Origin: Vallitalea sp.
Lineage (GTDB): Bacteria > Bacillota > Clostridia > Lachnospirales > Vallitaleaceae
Direction of reading: 5' to 3'
Assembly: GCA_025210235.1 (NCBI GenBank)
Contig: JAOASG010000044.1
Coordinates: 1 to 64,000, forward strand
Length of the DNA: 64,000 nucleotides
Shown here: positions 25,239 through 34,604 of the stretch, piece by piece
How the letters are laid out: every line of letters starts with the position of its first letter
Position numbering within the stretch: position 1 is the first letter of the stretch
Translations under genes and position numbers: made by a program
Notes under the pieces: model-generated
The model's input: only the letters and a program-made list of their open reading frames with translations
Told to the model about the DNA's origin: nothing
Databases searched by the model: none

Positions 25239-26619
25239 CTTCCCCTTTATCATTTGGATATTCAACTCTTTCATGATATAACCCATTATATACTTTCATA
25301 AATGAATAGCCTATAATTGGTAATTCTTTTATTTTAAGATTACATTCATTAAGTTGACCTTCTTGAAACTTATTATTTATTATTTCATCAATGCAAACTT
25401 CAATATTAGTGAGTGTACGCTTAGATTCAGGTAATGCTCTAACATATGCTTCCACACAATCAGCAAGCATAATTATTGCTGCCTCATTTGTCTGTGGTTT
25501 TGGTCCATTATATTTAAACTCATTTTCATCAACAACAAAACCATCACTATTTTCTTTCGCTTCATGATAAAAATATTTTACTAAAGTATTTCCATGATGT
25601 TGTTTAATAATACTTCTTATAGGTTTTGGCAAGTGATTTTCTGTTGCTAGCTTTACTCCATAATCTACATGATTGATTATAATTTTCGCACTAGAAATAG
25701 GGTCTAAATCGTCATGTGGATTAACGCCATTTTGATTTTCAGTAAAATAAATTGGATTTTTTAGTTTACCAATATCATGATATAATGCACCAGTCTTTGC
25801 TAATAAAGCATTGCATCCAATATCATTTGCTGCCGTTTGAGCTAAATTAGATACCATTTGGCTATGATGATATGTACCTGGTGCTTCAATAAGTAACCTT
25901 TGCATTAATTTATGATCAGAATTAGTTAACTCCAATAATTTAACAGGAGTAGCAACATCAAACAACGTCTCCCATAATGGTAAACTACCAATGGTAATAA
26001 TCACTGAAAAAATAGAATTTAATATACCATAAAAAATATCGGTCAATTGTAAATTTGTTAAACTTCCATACTTATAAAGGTTAATTAACAATACAAGAAT
26101 TACATTGATGATAACTAAAAAAGCTGAAATAAAAACAATTTTATTTCTTTTTTTAGCTTGTGATATAACTAAACATGCTAAACTTCCTGATATTACATAA
26201 AAAATAAAAAATTCAATTCCATTTCCACTTACTAATAAACCAACTATTGTTAGAACTAAATTTGTTATAATACCTAACCTATTATCTATCATCATAGCAA
26301 TAAGCATACCTGCAATTGGTATAGGTATTAGTAAATAAGGTAATTTATTCATAAAAACTACTGGAACCATTACAATTATATATATACATGTGTATAGCAA
26401 CGTTTTATTTTTGTATTTAAAGAAAGTTCTATTATAATAATATATATAAATGTATAATAGTACAAAAAGCAAAACAATAAAACCTGCTATACCAATATTC
26501 TTATATGTATTATTACTATTAAGAGCTACTAGTACAGATATAATTGTAGCTAACCCTGTAATAATCGCTATAAATATAGTCAGCAAATTTACCTTTGAAC
26601 CCTTCTTTTTTGTTGGCAT
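25213..26619 (-). CDS. HD-domain membrane phosphohydrolase, PgpH-like, lacking the extracellular sensor
   Basis: In this 468-residue protein, residues 10-215 hold about seven membrane helices. Residues about 225-420 form an HD domain with GTYHHSQMVSNLA, GALYHDIGKLKNP (the His-Asp pair), IINHV and KQHHGNTLVKYFY. Gene order and the domain match PgpH/YqfF, whose family degrades c-di-AMP. Family members are usually about 700 residues with an N-terminal extracellular 7TMR-HDED domain; here that part is missing, and only 14 nt separate the start from phoH, so it has not been split off. The ribosome binding site GGGGGG precedes the ATG. c-di-AMP hydrolysis is inferred from family. Confidence 0.88.
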   Translation of the reverse strand: MPTKKKGSKVNLLTIFIAIITGLATIISVLVALNSNNTYKNIGIAGFIVLLFVLLYIYIYYYNRTFFKYKNKTLLYTCIYIIVMVPVVFMNKLPYLLIPIPIAGMLIAMMIDNRLGIITNLVLTIVGLLVSGNGIEFFIFYVISGSLACLVISQAKKRNKIVFISAFLVIINVILVLLINLYKYGSLTNLQLTDIFYGILNSIFSVIITIGSLPLWETLFDVATPVKLLELTNSDHKLMQRLLIEAPGTYHHSQMVSNLAQTAANDIGCNALLAKTGALYHDIGKLKNPIYFTENQNGVNPHDDLDPISSAKIIINHVDYGVKLATENHLPKPIRSIIKQHHGNTLVKYFYHEAKENSDGFVVDENEFKYNGPKPQTNEAAIIMLADCVEAYVRALPESKRTLTNIEVCIDEIINNKFQEGQLNECNLKIKELPIIGYSFMKVYNGLYHERVEYPNDKGEDEVVNNNK

Positions 26620-26633
26620 ATTATCCCCCCTAT

Positions 26634-27605
26634 TTATCGTTTGTTTTTCTTATTTTCATAGTCTTCATAAGCATTAATAATTTTTTGTACTAGTGGGTGT
26701 CTAACTACATCCTTACTAGTTAAATTTGCTATACCAATATCATCGATATTTTTAAGGATTTTAGATGAAACTTCTAAACCAGATTTTGTTCCGCTTGGTA
26801 AATCTTTTTGTGTTATATCTCCAGTAATAACCGCTTTTGAATTAAAGCCAATCCTTGTTAAAAACATTTTCATTTGTGCTGGTGTTGTATTTTGTGCTTC
26901 ATCTAATACAATAAAAGAATTATCTAATGTTCTACCTCTCATATATGCAAGAGGAGCAACTTCTATTAAACCTTTCTCCATATTTTTCAGAAATGTTTCT
27001 GCACCCATAATTTCATAAAGAGCATCGTATAATGGACGTAAATATGGGTCAATTTTACTTTGTAAATCACCTGGTAAAAATCCTAATTTTTCACCTGCCT
27101 CAATTGCTGGTCTTGTTAAAATAATTCTATTTACTTCATTATTTTTAAAAGCTGTAATTGCTTTAGCCATAGCAAGATATGTTTTTCCTGTTCCTGCTGG
27201 ACCAATTCCAAAAACAATCATTTTATTTCTTATTAAATCAATATAATTTTTTTGTCCCAATGTCTTAGGTCTTATATGTTTACCTCCAGGGGTTAGGCAT
27301 ATTAAATCACTATTTAATTTATTAATCTCATCTTCTTTTTGCTTTTTACAAAGTGATATAGTATAAGTAACACTCTGTTCAGTAATTTCAATATTATTAT
27401 TAGCTGTTTCTATTAATTGTTTAATAACTTTATTAGCTGTTTTAACAGCAGCACTTTCGCCAACTATTTTCACTTCATTATCTCTATTAATTATATTTAC
27501 CCCTAGAGTTTTTTCTATAATTTTAATATTTTTATCATATTGTCCAAAAACCATAACTATAATATCATGGGGTATTTGAATTGTCTTCTCTAAAGTATTT
27601 TTCAT
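26634..27605 (-). CDS. phoH: PhoH family ATPase
   Basis: This protein of about 323 residues has an N-terminal KH-like region (IIEKTLGVNIINRDNEVKIVG). The PhoH P-loop domain follows: Walker A GIGPAGTGKTYLAMA (about residues 128-142), LTRPAIEAGEKLGFLPGDL, and Walker B SFIVLDEAQNTTPAQMKMFLTR. It is likely an RNA-linked ATPase; in most bacteria phoH neighbours ybeY, as here. The ATG at 27605 has GGAGG seven bases upstream; a nine-codon extension to 27632 has no site. It overlaps the 3' end of yqfD by 41 nt. Confidence 0.95.
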   Translation of the reverse strand: MKNTLEKTIQIPHDIIVMVFGQYDKNIKIIEKTLGVNIINRDNEVKIVGESAAVKTANKVIKQLIETANNNIEITEQSVTYTISLCKKQKEDEINKLNSDLICLTPGGKHIRPKTLGQKNYIDLIRNKMIVFGIGPAGTGKTYLAMAKAITAFKNNEVNRIILTRPAIEAGEKLGFLPGDLQSKIDPYLRPLYDALYEIMGAETFLKNMEKGLIEVAPLAYMRGRTLDNSFIVLDEAQNTTPAQMKMFLTRIGFNSKAVITGDITQKDLPSGTKSGLEVSSKILKNIDDIGIANLTSKDVVRHPLVQKIINAYEDYENKKNKR

Positions 27606-28812
27606 ATTCTTGCCTCCACTCATTTTCATCAAAGTATTTTTTTTCGTCTACTTTTTCGATTACTACTACAAACCCTTCTGCAATAAGACCATCTTGTGAT
27701 TCATTTATGTTAATATCTTTACTTACTACTTGCTTATTACAATTTTCTAATTCTTCTAGATAATAATCTACATTTTTATTTAAAAGTCTAGTCACTTCTT
27801 CCTTTGTATAAGTTTTTTCAATTGTTTGATACTCTTTATATATAGTAGTATCAATGCTTATTGGTAAGTAAAAATTGTCAAACAAACAGATTTCATTACA
27901 TGTTACTATTTTATCATAATTACTATATTTAATACTAGCCTTAAATAAATTTATTTTCCAATTAATGAATCTTATTATTTTATCTTCTTTTTTATCGTTT
28001 GTATATAACTTATCTAGATATTTAAAATCTATTTTATCACTATACTCATAAATTGTTTTAATAAAAATATCTGCATCTGCATGTGTAAAATCTATACCTT
28101 TAATTTCTTCTAATTCTTTTATTTCTAATGTTCCTTGAACAAGTATATCACCTTCTTGTACTACGTCTCCTTTAACAACATTTGGTGTCCCTGTTCTAGT
28201 TACAATTGAAACAACAACCCCCTTTTTATTAGATATAATATCACACGGTTTACTTAAATCTTCAATTTCCACATTATTTCTACCTTCTTCAACATGTATA
28301 TGTAATCTTGTTCCTATCATTTCACAAGTAACCCAATTAATATTATTGTAATTCTTAAGTATTATTTTTTCTAAGTCACTGCATGTGACATCTTTCTTCC
28401 ACATTCCTACATAATGTGCATTTGTTTTTAGGAATTTAATAAGATGCTGATCTGTATACTTAGAATTACCCTCAATATCTATTTTCCATATAAATAATGA
28501 TAAAAAAAAGACTATTGCTATACAAATGACTATACCAAATAAGAATATCTTTTTCTTTCTAAAAATAAGAAATCTAAAAGGTAATCCAATTTTTTTGTAA
28601 ATTTTCACCTTACATCCTGTTTTTTTGACTAATGGACGTATCATCTTGAAAGCTTTTGCACTCATGCATAAATTAAATCCATTATTAACATTTCTCACGT
28701 TCCAAATATATATCTTTTTGTTAGCACATAAATTCATAAATCTTTCAGGTGAAAATCCACTTACATTTATAATAACATAGCCTCTAATATATTTCCATAA
28801 TTCAAGAAGCAA
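27565..28812 (-). CDS. yqfD: sporulation protein YqfD
   Basis: This 415-residue protein is recognised by its place after yqfC and before phoH and by the family pattern. There is an N-terminal domain (YVIINVSGFSPERFMNLCANKKIYIWNV), a single membrane helix at about residues 90-112 (IFLFGIVICIAIVFFLSLFIW), then the IDIEGNSKYTDQHLIKFL region. Conserved pieces further on include IGTRLHIHVEE and NVVKGDVVQEGDILVQG. The B. subtilis relative belongs to the sigma-E regulon; the molecular role is unclear. The start is a TTG at 28812 with GAAGG seven bases upstream. It ends within phoH (41 nt overlap). Confidence 0.88.
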   Translation of the reverse strand: MLLELWKYIRGYVIINVSGFSPERFMNLCANKKIYIWNVRNVNNGFNLCMSAKAFKMIRPLVKKTGCKVKIYKKIGLPFRFLIFRKKKIFLFGIVICIAIVFFLSLFIWKIDIEGNSKYTDQHLIKFLKTNAHYVGMWKKDVTCSDLEKIILKNYNNINWVTCEMIGTRLHIHVEEGRNNVEIEDLSKPCDIISNKKGVVVSIVTRTGTPNVVKGDVVQEGDILVQGTLEIKELEEIKGIDFTHADADIFIKTIYEYSDKIDFKYLDKLYTNDKKEDKIIRFINWKINLFKASIKYSNYDKIVTCNEICLFDNFYLPISIDTTIYKEYQTIEKTYTKEEVTRLLNKNVDYYLEELENCNKQVVSKDININESQDGLIAEGFVVVIEKVDEKKYFDENEWRQEYEKYFREDNSNTP

Positions 28813-28856
28813 ATGTCAACCTTCTTCCTTTTTTATTTTAGTATAAGCAATTACCT

Positions 28857-28870
28857 TAGTTTGCAATTAC
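28857..28870. repeat. P1 terminal fragment
   Basis: AGTTTGCAATTAC equals one P1 end in reverse orientation. It lies between yqfD and yqfC; a weak ACTACATTAAATTACA string follows. Probably a remnant. Confidence 0.35.
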
Positions 28871-28920
28871 CTGTAAGTCATTAAACTACATTAAATTACA
28901 TTTTAATCTAAATAAACATA

Positions 28921-29208
28921 TTAATATTTTATCTTTTTTATTTGGCCAGATATTTTAATTTCTTCATCTGTTAAATATGTAATTAAAAAATTATTTCCTT
29001 CTAACTCTATTAACCCATTTTTTGTTTTTATTTTTATTTTTTCTTCATCATATTCTACTATCCCTTTATAATTTTCTATAAGCATTTCTCGCTTTCCCGT
29101 AAGAGTAATTATTGATTCTCCTAAAACTACATCTTTTGGTACTTCTAAAATCTCAGCTAATTGAAATTTTTTATTGTTATTAATTTCTTTTTTCTTTTTT
29201 TTTATAAT
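28921..29208 (-). CDS. yqfC: sporulation protein YqfC, apparent AUU start
   Basis: This 95-codon frame sits immediately upstream of yqfD. The translation contains LAEILEVPKDVVLGESIITL, then TGKREMLIENYKGIVEY, KTKNGLIELEGNNF and EEIKISGQIKKIKY, the typical YqfC (YabP/YqfC family) course. The frame has a TGA just upstream and no ATG, GTG or TTG before the conserved part, so it is easily missed. ATT at 29206-29208 lies seven bases after GAGAGG, and an ATA follows two codons later. The nearby ATG (29214-29216) is in another frame and directly abuts the AGG. Either AUU is used as the start, or the run of nine A residues nearby hides a frameshift. Family call is good; start is tentative. Confidence 0.8.
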   Translation of the reverse strand: MIKKKKKEINNNKKFQLAEILEVPKDVVLGESIITLTGKREMLIENYKGIVEYDEEKIKIKTKNGLIELEGNNFLITYLTDEEIKISGQIKKIKY

Positions 29209-29344
29209 TATTCATCCTCTCATATTGTTGAATAGCATTTTCAACTATAATATCCTCCTCTATACATAAATATGTTAATCTTATATCTATTATTCAATCA
29301 TAATATAGTTTTGAATACTTAATATAGTAATTAAAAAAGCAAAA

Positions 29345-29376
29345 AAAATGAACAACCATAATGGATGTTCATTTTT
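29345..29376 (-). terminator. terminator after the GatB/YqeY gene
   Basis: AAAATGAACA and TGTTCATTTT (29345-29354 with 29366-29375) form a stem with A and T runs on both sides. It lies about 50 nt beyond the GatB/YqeY stop and upstream of yqfC. The remaining 219 bp between these genes is AT-rich with nothing else seen. Confidence 0.8.
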
Positions 29377-29427
29377 AATAATATTCCTCTAAGATATTAT
29401 AATAATTTATTAAACTATTATAATTCT

Positions 29428-29871
29428 TTATTTTAAAATATCTTTAATTATTTCACTTACTTTCTTATTGTCTGCTCTTCCTTGAACTTTAGGTATTACT
29501 GCAGACATAACTTTACCCATGTCTTTCATTGATGAAGCACCAACAGTTTCAATAGTATCTTTAATTATTGACATTAATTCTTCATCAGATAATTGTTCTG
29601 GCAAATAAGACATTAAAACATCAATTTCTGCCTTCAAATCATCAACTAAATCTGTTCGGCCACTTTTTTCATACTCAGGAAGGCTCGACTTTCTTTTCTT
29701 TACCTGACTAGCTATTATATTAATAACATCATCATCAGATAAATCTACATGATTGTCTTTTTCTTCCTGAAGAATGGCTGAGCGGACTAACTGAATAGTG
29801 TTCTTGCGTAAAGTATTTTTTTCTTTCATTGCAGTCTTCATATCCTGCAATAATTGAACTTTTAATGACAT
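29428..29871 (-). CDS. GatB/YqeY domain-containing protein
   Basis: This 147-residue helical protein has the family opening SLKVQLLQDMKTAMKEKNTLRKNTIQLVRSAI. It also has VKKRKSSLPEYEKSGRTDLV, DVLMSYLPEQLSDEEL, and the closing MKDMGKVMSAVIPKVQGRADNKKVSEII. It corresponds to the tRNA-binding tail domain of GatB in free-standing form; a role in tRNA amidation is possible but unproven. It lies directly downstream of rpsU, as in many Firmicutes. The ATG at 29871 follows GAGGATG; the frame extends six codons further to an unlikely start. A terminator follows. Confidence 0.93.
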   Translation of the reverse strand: MSLKVQLLQDMKTAMKEKNTLRKNTIQLVRSAILQEEKDNHVDLSDDDVINIIASQVKKRKSSLPEYEKSGRTDLVDDLKAEIDVLMSYLPEQLSDEELMSIIKDTIETVGASSMKDMGKVMSAVIPKVQGRADNKKVSEIIKDILK

Positions 29872-29896
29872 AAAATCATCCTCGATCACAATTTAA

Positions 29897-30070
29897 TTAG
29901 AATTTACGTTTTCTAGCAGCTTCAGATTTCTTTTTACGTTTTACGCTTGGTTTTTCGTAATGTTCTCTTTTACGAATTTCTTGCATAATACCTGCTTTTG
30001 CGCAACTTCTCTTAAATCTTCTGAGTGCACTATCTAGTGTTTCATTATCTTTTACAACAACGTTTGACAT
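29897..30070 (-). CDS. rpsU: 30S ribosomal protein S21
   Basis: This 57-residue basic protein is too short for many gene finders. Its course is [20 protein letters not shown], then [25 protein letters not shown] and a tail of [12 protein letters not shown], which matches S21 throughout. S21 joins the 30S platform near the 16S 3' end and aids initiation. The ATG at 30070 has AGGAG seven bases upstream. It heads a transcript with GatB/YqeY (25 nt gap) from a good sigma-A promoter. Confidence 0.97.
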   Translation of the reverse strand: MSNVVVKDNETLDSALRRFKRSCAKAGIMQEIRKREHYEKPSVKRKKKSEAARKRKF

Positions 30071-30152
30071 AGCCAACTCCTACCTCCCTCCAGTTGCAAT
30101 TTGTGCCTTACCTCACAACTATTGGGGTATTAATTATCTAGCACTATATTAG

Positions 30153-30180
30153 ATTATATCACATTATGAAAATACGTCAA
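30153..30180 (-). promoter_or_regulatory. sigma-A promoter of rpsU
   Basis: On the minus strand TTGACG (complement of 30175-30180) and TATAAT (complement of 30153-30158) are 16 nt apart, close to consensus. The transcript would have a leader of about 75 nt containing purine-rich GGAGGGAGGTAGGAG before the rpsU start. Confidence 0.75.
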
Positions 30181-30270
30181 TATCTTTTTTATAATCTCAT
30201 ATCAAAGATACGGAAATTTATTATAGCAATTTAGTACTATATCAACAAAAAATGGGATAAAAAGTAATTT

Positions 30271-31572
30271 TTAGTTTATAATTTTAATAGTATATTTATA
30301 TTTTTCATATATATATTCGGTATCTATATATGATAATAAATGTTTATATGTATGATAATGTGAATACCTAAGTCTATTCATTCCATATTCATTAATATTT
30401 AAATTATAAGAGCTTATATTATCTAATACTTCATCAACAGGTAAAACAGCTAATTCATTTTTATTTCTGTAAGTACATGTAGGTACAAAAGAAACACTCA
30501 TTATTTCAGGTGTATGATTATCTATCTTTCTAAAATTAACATTTAAAATAGCACCTATATCAGTATTTGCTGGATTATTTTCGGAGTATCTCTGAGAAGA
30601 AATAAAATTACCTAATGAATAAATTACTACTCCTTTTCTAATTGTACCATTATTGCTTTTAATATCTCTAATTTCTAAAGGTTGAAGTACATGTGGATGA
30701 CTTCCAATAATAACATCAGCACCAGCTTCAAATAATTTATCAACTATATTTTTTTGATAAGAGTTTGGAAAGTCACAGTATTCATTTCCAAAATGTAATA
30801 TAGCTATAACTACATCAGCCTCTGAGTTATGTGCTTTAATAACTTTCTCTATCATTTGATTAACTTTTTCTTCATCGTACATATCTAATGTATTAACTAG
30901 ATATGATTTATCTTCTGGTAGTAAAAATCCATTTGTGCCATATGTATAAGCTAAAAATGCGAATTTTATACCTTTTATTTCTTTAATAAAAATTTTATCT
31001 GCTTCTAACTGATTTCTATATGTTCCTACATGATTTATTCCTTGTTCATCTAGATAATCTAATGTGGATAATATACCTTCATATTTACTATCTAAGGAAT
31101 GGTTATTACAAGTAGATACTAAATCAAAACCTACTTCTTTTAGATTTTGTGCTAAAATTTCTGGGGTGTTAAAGCATGGGTAGCCTTTATATCCCATATA
31201 ATCATTATAAGGTCTATAATTTCTACCCTTATTTTTCCCAGCGAATGTAGTCTCTAGATTACCAATAGTATAATCGGAATTACTTATATATTTCTCTATA
31301 TACTTAAAAGATTCTGCAAAATTAAAGCTATCATCTATTTTATTATACCCTCTATAAAGCTGCTGAATATGACACATAATATCACCTACAGCAGTTAATG
31401 TCACATCTGATATTTCATGATTAACAGACGTTTTGTTAGTCATTTCTTTTTTAATACTTGTATTAATAGTCTCTACACAATCCATATTAGGCTTTATAAT
31501 ATATGAATTATTAGTACAACTAATAAGTAGTAACACTATAATTAATATCCCAAAAATATTCTTAGTTTTCAT
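30271..31572 (-). CDS. CapA/PgsA-type lipoprotein (metallophosphatase fold)
   Basis: This 433-residue exported lipoprotein has signal peptide IFGILIIVLLLISC with Cys at about residue 20. The CapA domain shows the metal-binding motifs of calcineurin-like phosphoesterases in this family: LTAVGDIMCH, IGNLETTFAG, STCNNHSLD, VIAILHFGNEY and IGSHPHVLQPLEI. Members take part in poly-gamma-glutamate or capsule assembly, but many are of unknown use; no capBC-type genes lie nearby. It stands alone, with AAGG before the ATG at 31572 and a P1 fragment upstream. Confidence 0.88.
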   Translation of the reverse strand: MKTKNIFGILIIVLLLISCTNNSYIIKPNMDCVETINTSIKKEMTNKTSVNHEISDVTLTAVGDIMCHIQQLYRGYNKIDDSFNFAESFKYIEKYISNSDYTIGNLETTFAGKNKGRNYRPYNDYMGYKGYPCFNTPEILAQNLKEVGFDLVSTCNNHSLDSKYEGILSTLDYLDEQGINHVGTYRNQLEADKIFIKEIKGIKFAFLAYTYGTNGFLLPEDKSYLVNTLDMYDEEKVNQMIEKVIKAHNSEADVVIAILHFGNEYCDFPNSYQKNIVDKLFEAGADVIIGSHPHVLQPLEIRDIKSNNGTIRKGVVIYSLGNFISSQRYSENNPANTDIGAILNVNFRKIDNHTPEIMSVSFVPTCTYRNKNELAVLPVDEVLDNISSYNLNINEYGMNRLRYSHYHTYKHLLSYIDTEYIYEKYKYTIKIIN

Positions 31573-31601
31573 GACATACCTTCATATTTCATTTTATTTA
31601 A

Positions 31602-31670
31602 GTAATTGCAAAACTCCATTCAGTTGATTCCCACTTTAAATAAGAACTACATATTCAAAACTACATTCAG
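31602..31670. repeat. P1 end fragments
   Basis: GTAATTGCAAAACTCCATTC with AGTTGATTCC, then AACTACATTCAG further on, are recognisable P1 ends around a lost core (TAAGAACTACATATT remains). This is a deletion derivative upstream of the CapA-like gene. Confidence 0.6.
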
Positions 31671-31685
31671 TAATATATAAATCAA

Positions 31686-31724
31686 TAAAAGCCTAGTGTA
31701 TATAATCTATACAATACCAGGCTA
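31686..31724 (-). terminator. terminator of alaS
   Basis: On the minus strand AGCCTGGTATTGTATAG pairs imperfectly with TATACACTAGGCT and is followed by TTTTATTG, beyond the alaS stop. Confidence 0.65.
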
Positions 31725-31781
31725 TTATTAATTAATTAACTTTGATGTTTTATGTTCTAATTTATGATATAAATTTATTTA

Positions 31782-34421
31782 TTAGCAAACTTGTTTTTCA
31801 AATACTTCTTTAGCTTTTAATAAAGCTTCTTCTATTTTTCCAGGATTTTTTCCACCAGCTTGTGCCATATTTGGACGACCTCCACCGCCTCCACCTACAA
31901 CACTAGCAACTTCTCTTATCAAATTACCCGCATGAGCACCCAATTTAATAGCTTCTTCAGTTGCCATAGCAATTAGATTAACTTTATCATCTTTTGACGT
32001 AATAAGAACTATAACTCCTTCTCCCATTTTTTGTTTCAAACTATCTCCTAAGTTTCTAAGTCCATTTACATCTTGTTCAGGTACATTTGCTGTAAGTAAT
32101 TTTAAGCCATTAATCTCAATAGCGTTATTTAATAAATCATTAGCTGCACCTTTAGATAATTTTGCATTTAATTTATCATTATCTTGCTTTAATTTCTTAT
32201 AATCACCTAATAGTTGCTCAGTCTTCTTTAATAGCATAGATGGCTCAGCTTTTAATAACTTAGATACATCTTTTACAAGTACTTCTAATTTTTTATAATA
32301 ATTTATTGCATTATCTGATGTTAATGCTTCAATTCTTCTAACTCCAGCTGCTACTCCAGTTTCAGAAATAATTTTAAACGTACCAGCTTCTGATGTATTA
32401 GAAAGATGAGTACCACCACATAATTCAATACTATAGTCTCCCATATTAACAACTCTTACTTTGGAACCATATTTTTCGCCAAATAGAGCCATAGCACCTA
32501 CCTTTCTAGCCTCTTCAATAGGCATTTCTTTAGTAGTAATATTAAGCCCTTCCATTATTTTTAAATTAACTTCGTCTTCTACTTTCTTAATCTCTTCATC
32601 TGTTAACCCTTGGAAGTGAGTAAAGTCAAAACGTAATTTATCATGTGTAACATGAGAACCTGCTTGCTCTATATGATTTCCTAACACATTTCTTAAAGCT
32701 TTTTGAAGTAAATGAGTAGTACTATGGTTTTTAGCAGTAGAACGACGATTTGTTTTATCAACCATTAAAGCAGCTTCATCATTCACATTAATATTACCCT
32801 CAATAACTGTACCTACATGTCCTATTTTATTTCCCATTATTTTTACTACATCTTCAACTTGGAATTTACCTGTTTTTGTTGTTATAAATCCAATGTCAGC
32901 AACTTGTCCACCACTAGTTGCATAAAAAGGTGTTTCTTTTGTAAGTAGAGTTCCTTTGCTTCCATTTGTCAGCGAATCAACAATTTCATCTTCATTAGTA
33001 ATAACTACAATTTCAGATTTATATTCTAAATTATCATAACCTACGAAATTAGATTCAATAGAAGCGTCTATTTTATTATAAACAGTTTCTTCTGCACCCA
33101 TGTAATTACTTTCAGCTCTTGCTTCTCTAGCTCTTGTTTTTTGTTTTTCCATTTCACACATAAATCCATCTTCATCAACAGTTAGATTACTTTCTTCAAG
33201 AATCTCTTTAGTTAAATCAATAGGAAAACCATATGTGTCATAAAGTTTAAAAGCTCTTTCTCCAGAAAGTTCTTTTTTACCTTCTTTATTTATCTCTTCA
33301 ATATAATTCTTAAGAATCCCTAATCCTTGATCAATAGTTTCAGCAAATCTATCTTCTTCAACTGTAATTATTTTCGTAATGTAATCTTTCTTTTCTTCTA
33401 ATTCTGGATAAGCATCTTTAGAAACCTCTATTACTGTTTCACATAATTGACATAAGAATTTTCCTTTAATACCTAGAAGTTTACCATGTCTTGCAGCTCT
33501 TCTTAAAAGTCTTCTAAGAACATACCCTCTTCCTTCATTAGAAGGTAAAATACCATCAGATATCATAAAACTTACAGATCGAATATGGTCGGTAATTACT
33601 CTTATAGAAACATCTTTTTTAGGATCTTCTTTATATGTTACATTAGCCATTTCACATACTTTTTGTAATAATGCTTGAATTGTATCTACATCAAATATAG
33701 AATCAACTCCTTGCATTAATAATGCAAGTCTTTCAAGTCCCATACCTGTATCTATATTAGGGAAATCAAGAGGTAAATACTCTCCATCTTCTGTTTTTTC
33801 AAATTGTGTAAATACTAAGTTCCAAAATTCCATATATCTATCACAATCGCAACCAACTTTACAATCTGGTGAGCCACAACCATATTCTTCTCCACGATCA
33901 AAATGAATTTCAGAACATGGACCACATGGACCTGTACCATGCTCCCAGAAGTTATCTTCTTTTCCTAAACGAATAATTCTCTCTTTTGGCAAACCAATTT
34001 TTTCATGCCAAATTTTCTCTGCTTCATCATCATCTAAATAAATTGATACATACAATCTCTCTTCTGGTAATTCTAGTACTTTTGTAACAAACTCCCACGC
34101 CCATTCAATAGCTTCATATTTAAAGTAATCTCCAAATGAAAAATTACCAAGCATTTCAAAGAAAGTACCGTGTCTTTGAGTTTTACCTATATTTTCAATA
34201 TCACCTGTACGAATACATTTTTGACAAGTGGTAACTCTTTTACTTGGTGGTATCTCTTGTCCAGTAAAATAAGGCTTAAGAGGTGCCATTCCTGCATTTA
34301 TTAATAATAAACTCTTATCATTTTTTGGTACTAATGGAAAACTATTCATCTTAAGATGACTTTTAGTTTCAAAGAATTCAAGATACATTTTTCTAAGTTC
34401 ATTTAATCCATACTTCTTCAT
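31782..34421 (-). CDS. alaS: alanine--tRNA ligase
   Basis: This class II synthetase of about 879 residues is full length. The N-terminus GLNELRKMYLEFFETKSHLK and motif segments (CQKCIRTGDIENIGKTQRH, GNFSFGDYFK, FWNLVFTQF) belong to the aminoacylation domain. HSTTHLLQKALR and CGGTHLSNTSEAGTF are the zinc and editing motifs (H-x3-H and C-x3-H). The C-terminal GGGGGGRPNMAQAGG tract lies in the dimerisation region. The ATG at 34421 has GGAGGA upstream and gives the usual KKYGLNEL start; the ATG at 34439 lies before that site. No T-box leader was seen. A 10 bp hairpin lies upstream. Confidence 0.98.
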   Translation of the reverse strand: MKKYGLNELRKMYLEFFETKSHLKMNSFPLVPKNDKSLLLINAGMAPLKPYFTGQEIPPSKRVTTCQKCIRTGDIENIGKTQRHGTFFEMLGNFSFGDYFKYEAIEWAWEFVTKVLELPEERLYVSIYLDDDEAEKIWHEKIGLPKERIIRLGKEDNFWEHGTGPCGPCSEIHFDRGEEYGCGSPDCKVGCDCDRYMEFWNLVFTQFEKTEDGEYLPLDFPNIDTGMGLERLALLMQGVDSIFDVDTIQALLQKVCEMANVTYKEDPKKDVSIRVITDHIRSVSFMISDGILPSNEGRGYVLRRLLRRAARHGKLLGIKGKFLCQLCETVIEVSKDAYPELEEKKDYITKIITVEEDRFAETIDQGLGILKNYIEEINKEGKKELSGERAFKLYDTYGFPIDLTKEILEESNLTVDEDGFMCEMEKQKTRAREARAESNYMGAEETVYNKIDASIESNFVGYDNLEYKSEIVVITNEDEIVDSLTNGSKGTLLTKETPFYATSGGQVADIGFITTKTGKFQVEDVVKIMGNKIGHVGTVIEGNINVNDEAALMVDKTNRRSTAKNHSTTHLLQKALRNVLGNHIEQAGSHVTHDKLRFDFTHFQGLTDEEIKKVEDEVNLKIMEGLNITTKEMPIEEARKVGAMALFGEKYGSKVRVVNMGDYSIELCGGTHLSNTSEAGTFKIISETGVAAGVRRIEALTSDNAINYYKKLEVLVKDVSKLLKAEPSMLLKKTEQLLGDYKKLKQDNDKLNAKLSKGAANDLLNNAIEINGLKLLTANVPEQDVNGLRNLGDSLKQKMGEGVIVLITSKDDKVNLIAMATEEAIKLGAHAGNLIREVASVVGGGGGGRPNMAQAGGKNPGKIEEALLKAKEVFEKQVC

Positions 34422-34488
34422 TAGATTATTTTCCTCCATTCATAGCCATAATCTATGGCACTTTTAAAAAATCCTCATTATTACGAAT

Positions 34489-34519
34489 AGACCACTGAAC
34501 TATAATTTTTCAGTGGTCT
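34489..34519. other. hairpin between TfoX-C gene and alaS
   Basis: A perfect 10 bp stem AGACCACTGA / TCAGTGGTCT has an 11-nt loop. There is no T run in either direction, so a terminator is doubtful. The arms resemble the variant P1 end GGTCACTGAAAAA seen at 13465. Confidence 0.45.
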
Positions 34520-34604
34520 CTCTTACGAGGCATACAATTCTCTTTTTAAAATTATAAAGAAATGCCTTTCTTTTGTCAATACTAGCTCTTGTAAAAATCA
34601 ATTA

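Noticed and set aside
34422..34604. T-box leader for alaS
   Set aside because: No T-box core or antiterminator sequence found; only one short hairpin without a U tract.
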